The notes under the pieces: model-generated | Seen by the model: the letters and a program-made list of their open reading frames with translations, nothing else | What the model was told of the DNA's origin: nothing | The model's database searches: none | Made by a program: the position numbers and the translations under genes | DNA from: Bacilli bacterium | GTDB lineage: Bacteria > Bacillota_I > Bacilli_A > RFN20 > CAG-826 | Length of the DNA: 64,000 bases | NCBI GenBank assembly: GCA_022641095.1 | Contig: JALCDB010000002.1 | Coordinates: forward strand, 126,792 to 190,791 | Direction of reading: 5' to 3' | In this document: piece after piece, positions 63,895 to 64,000 of the stretch | Position numbering within the stretch: the stretch's first letter is position 1 | Layout: every line of letters starts with the position of its first letter

Positions 63895-64000
63895 ATGAAA
63901 AAAGTCAAAGTTTTGTTTTACAGCATGGTCGGCGCCTTGTGCGCGACCGCCGTTTTGGGCGCTTCCTTGGAGAAAGGGCAGGACCTGAGGGTCGCCGACG
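63895..64000 (+). CDS. Secreted protein, 3' end beyond window
   Basis: Only the first 35 residues are visible. MKKVKVLFYSMVGALCATAVLGA is a typical signal peptide, preceded by AAAAAAGGGA about 8 nt from the ATG. The mature start SLEKGQDLRVAD is too short to classify. Confidence 0.7.
   Translation, partial: MKKVKVLFYSMVGALCATAVLGASLEKGQDLRVAD

Overview
The window is a GC-rich bacterial chromosome segment from a low-genome-size member of the Bacilli/Firmicutes lineage, most like the uncultured gut RFN20/RF39/Erysipelotrichales-type groups. This placement is an inference. It rests on a T-box leader before valS, the rplU-prp-rpmA operon with an L27 carrying the Prp-cleaved N-terminal extension, an RNase J2-like protein, several lipobox lipoproteins with Ser-rich linkers and no outer-membrane genes. 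I see no rRNA, tRNA, CRISPR array, insertion sequence or phage gene.

Layout. 1-3.1 kb: two DUF898-like membrane proteins, then typA on the minus strand. 3.4-8.9 kb: a family 2 glycosyltransferase, rpsO, pnp and two small membrane proteins. 9.0-12.6 kb: a three-gene glycerol-3-phosphate oxidation module and a YfcE-type phosphodiesterase. 12.7-25.4 kb: RNase J2-like protein, an overlapping ftsK-acpS-pullulanase operon, a small OB-fold-like protein, plsC, an RsmF-type rRNA methyltransferase (minus) and pdp-dtd-mnmA. 25.4-36.8 kb: five consecutive large secreted proteins (two ComEC-type metallo-beta-lactamase-fold proteins, two endonuclease I-type nucleases, one Ig-domain protein ending in a barnase-like RNase domain). 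37.2-43.9 kb: an unknown small protein, NfeD, SPFH, valS with its T-box, a tiny membrane protein, radC and rplU-prp-rpmA. 44.1-63.6 kb: a starch/maltodextrin locus with a SusE/F-like lipoprotein, MalE, an unusually long MalF, MalG, an amylase lipoprotein, two pullulanase lipoproteins, an MsmK-type ATPase, a decayed amylase and a possible surface starch-binding protein. Three small membrane proteins are inserted in it. The right edge cuts a secreted protein preceded by a structured leader.

How the parts work together. In the starch locus, surface amylase and pullulanases would cut starch or glycogen to maltodextrins, MalEFG with MsmK would import them, and the cytoplasmic pullulanase at 17.6 kb would debranch them inside. 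The 25-37 kb island reads as an extracellular nucleic-acid-digesting set; the pyrimidine-nucleoside phosphorylase upstream would salvage the products.

The most general signal is transcriptional. At least eight genes have a -10 hexamer ending 6-8 nt before the start codon and no Shine-Dalgarno sequence, which predicts leaderless mRNAs, alongside other genes with strong Shine-Dalgarno sites.
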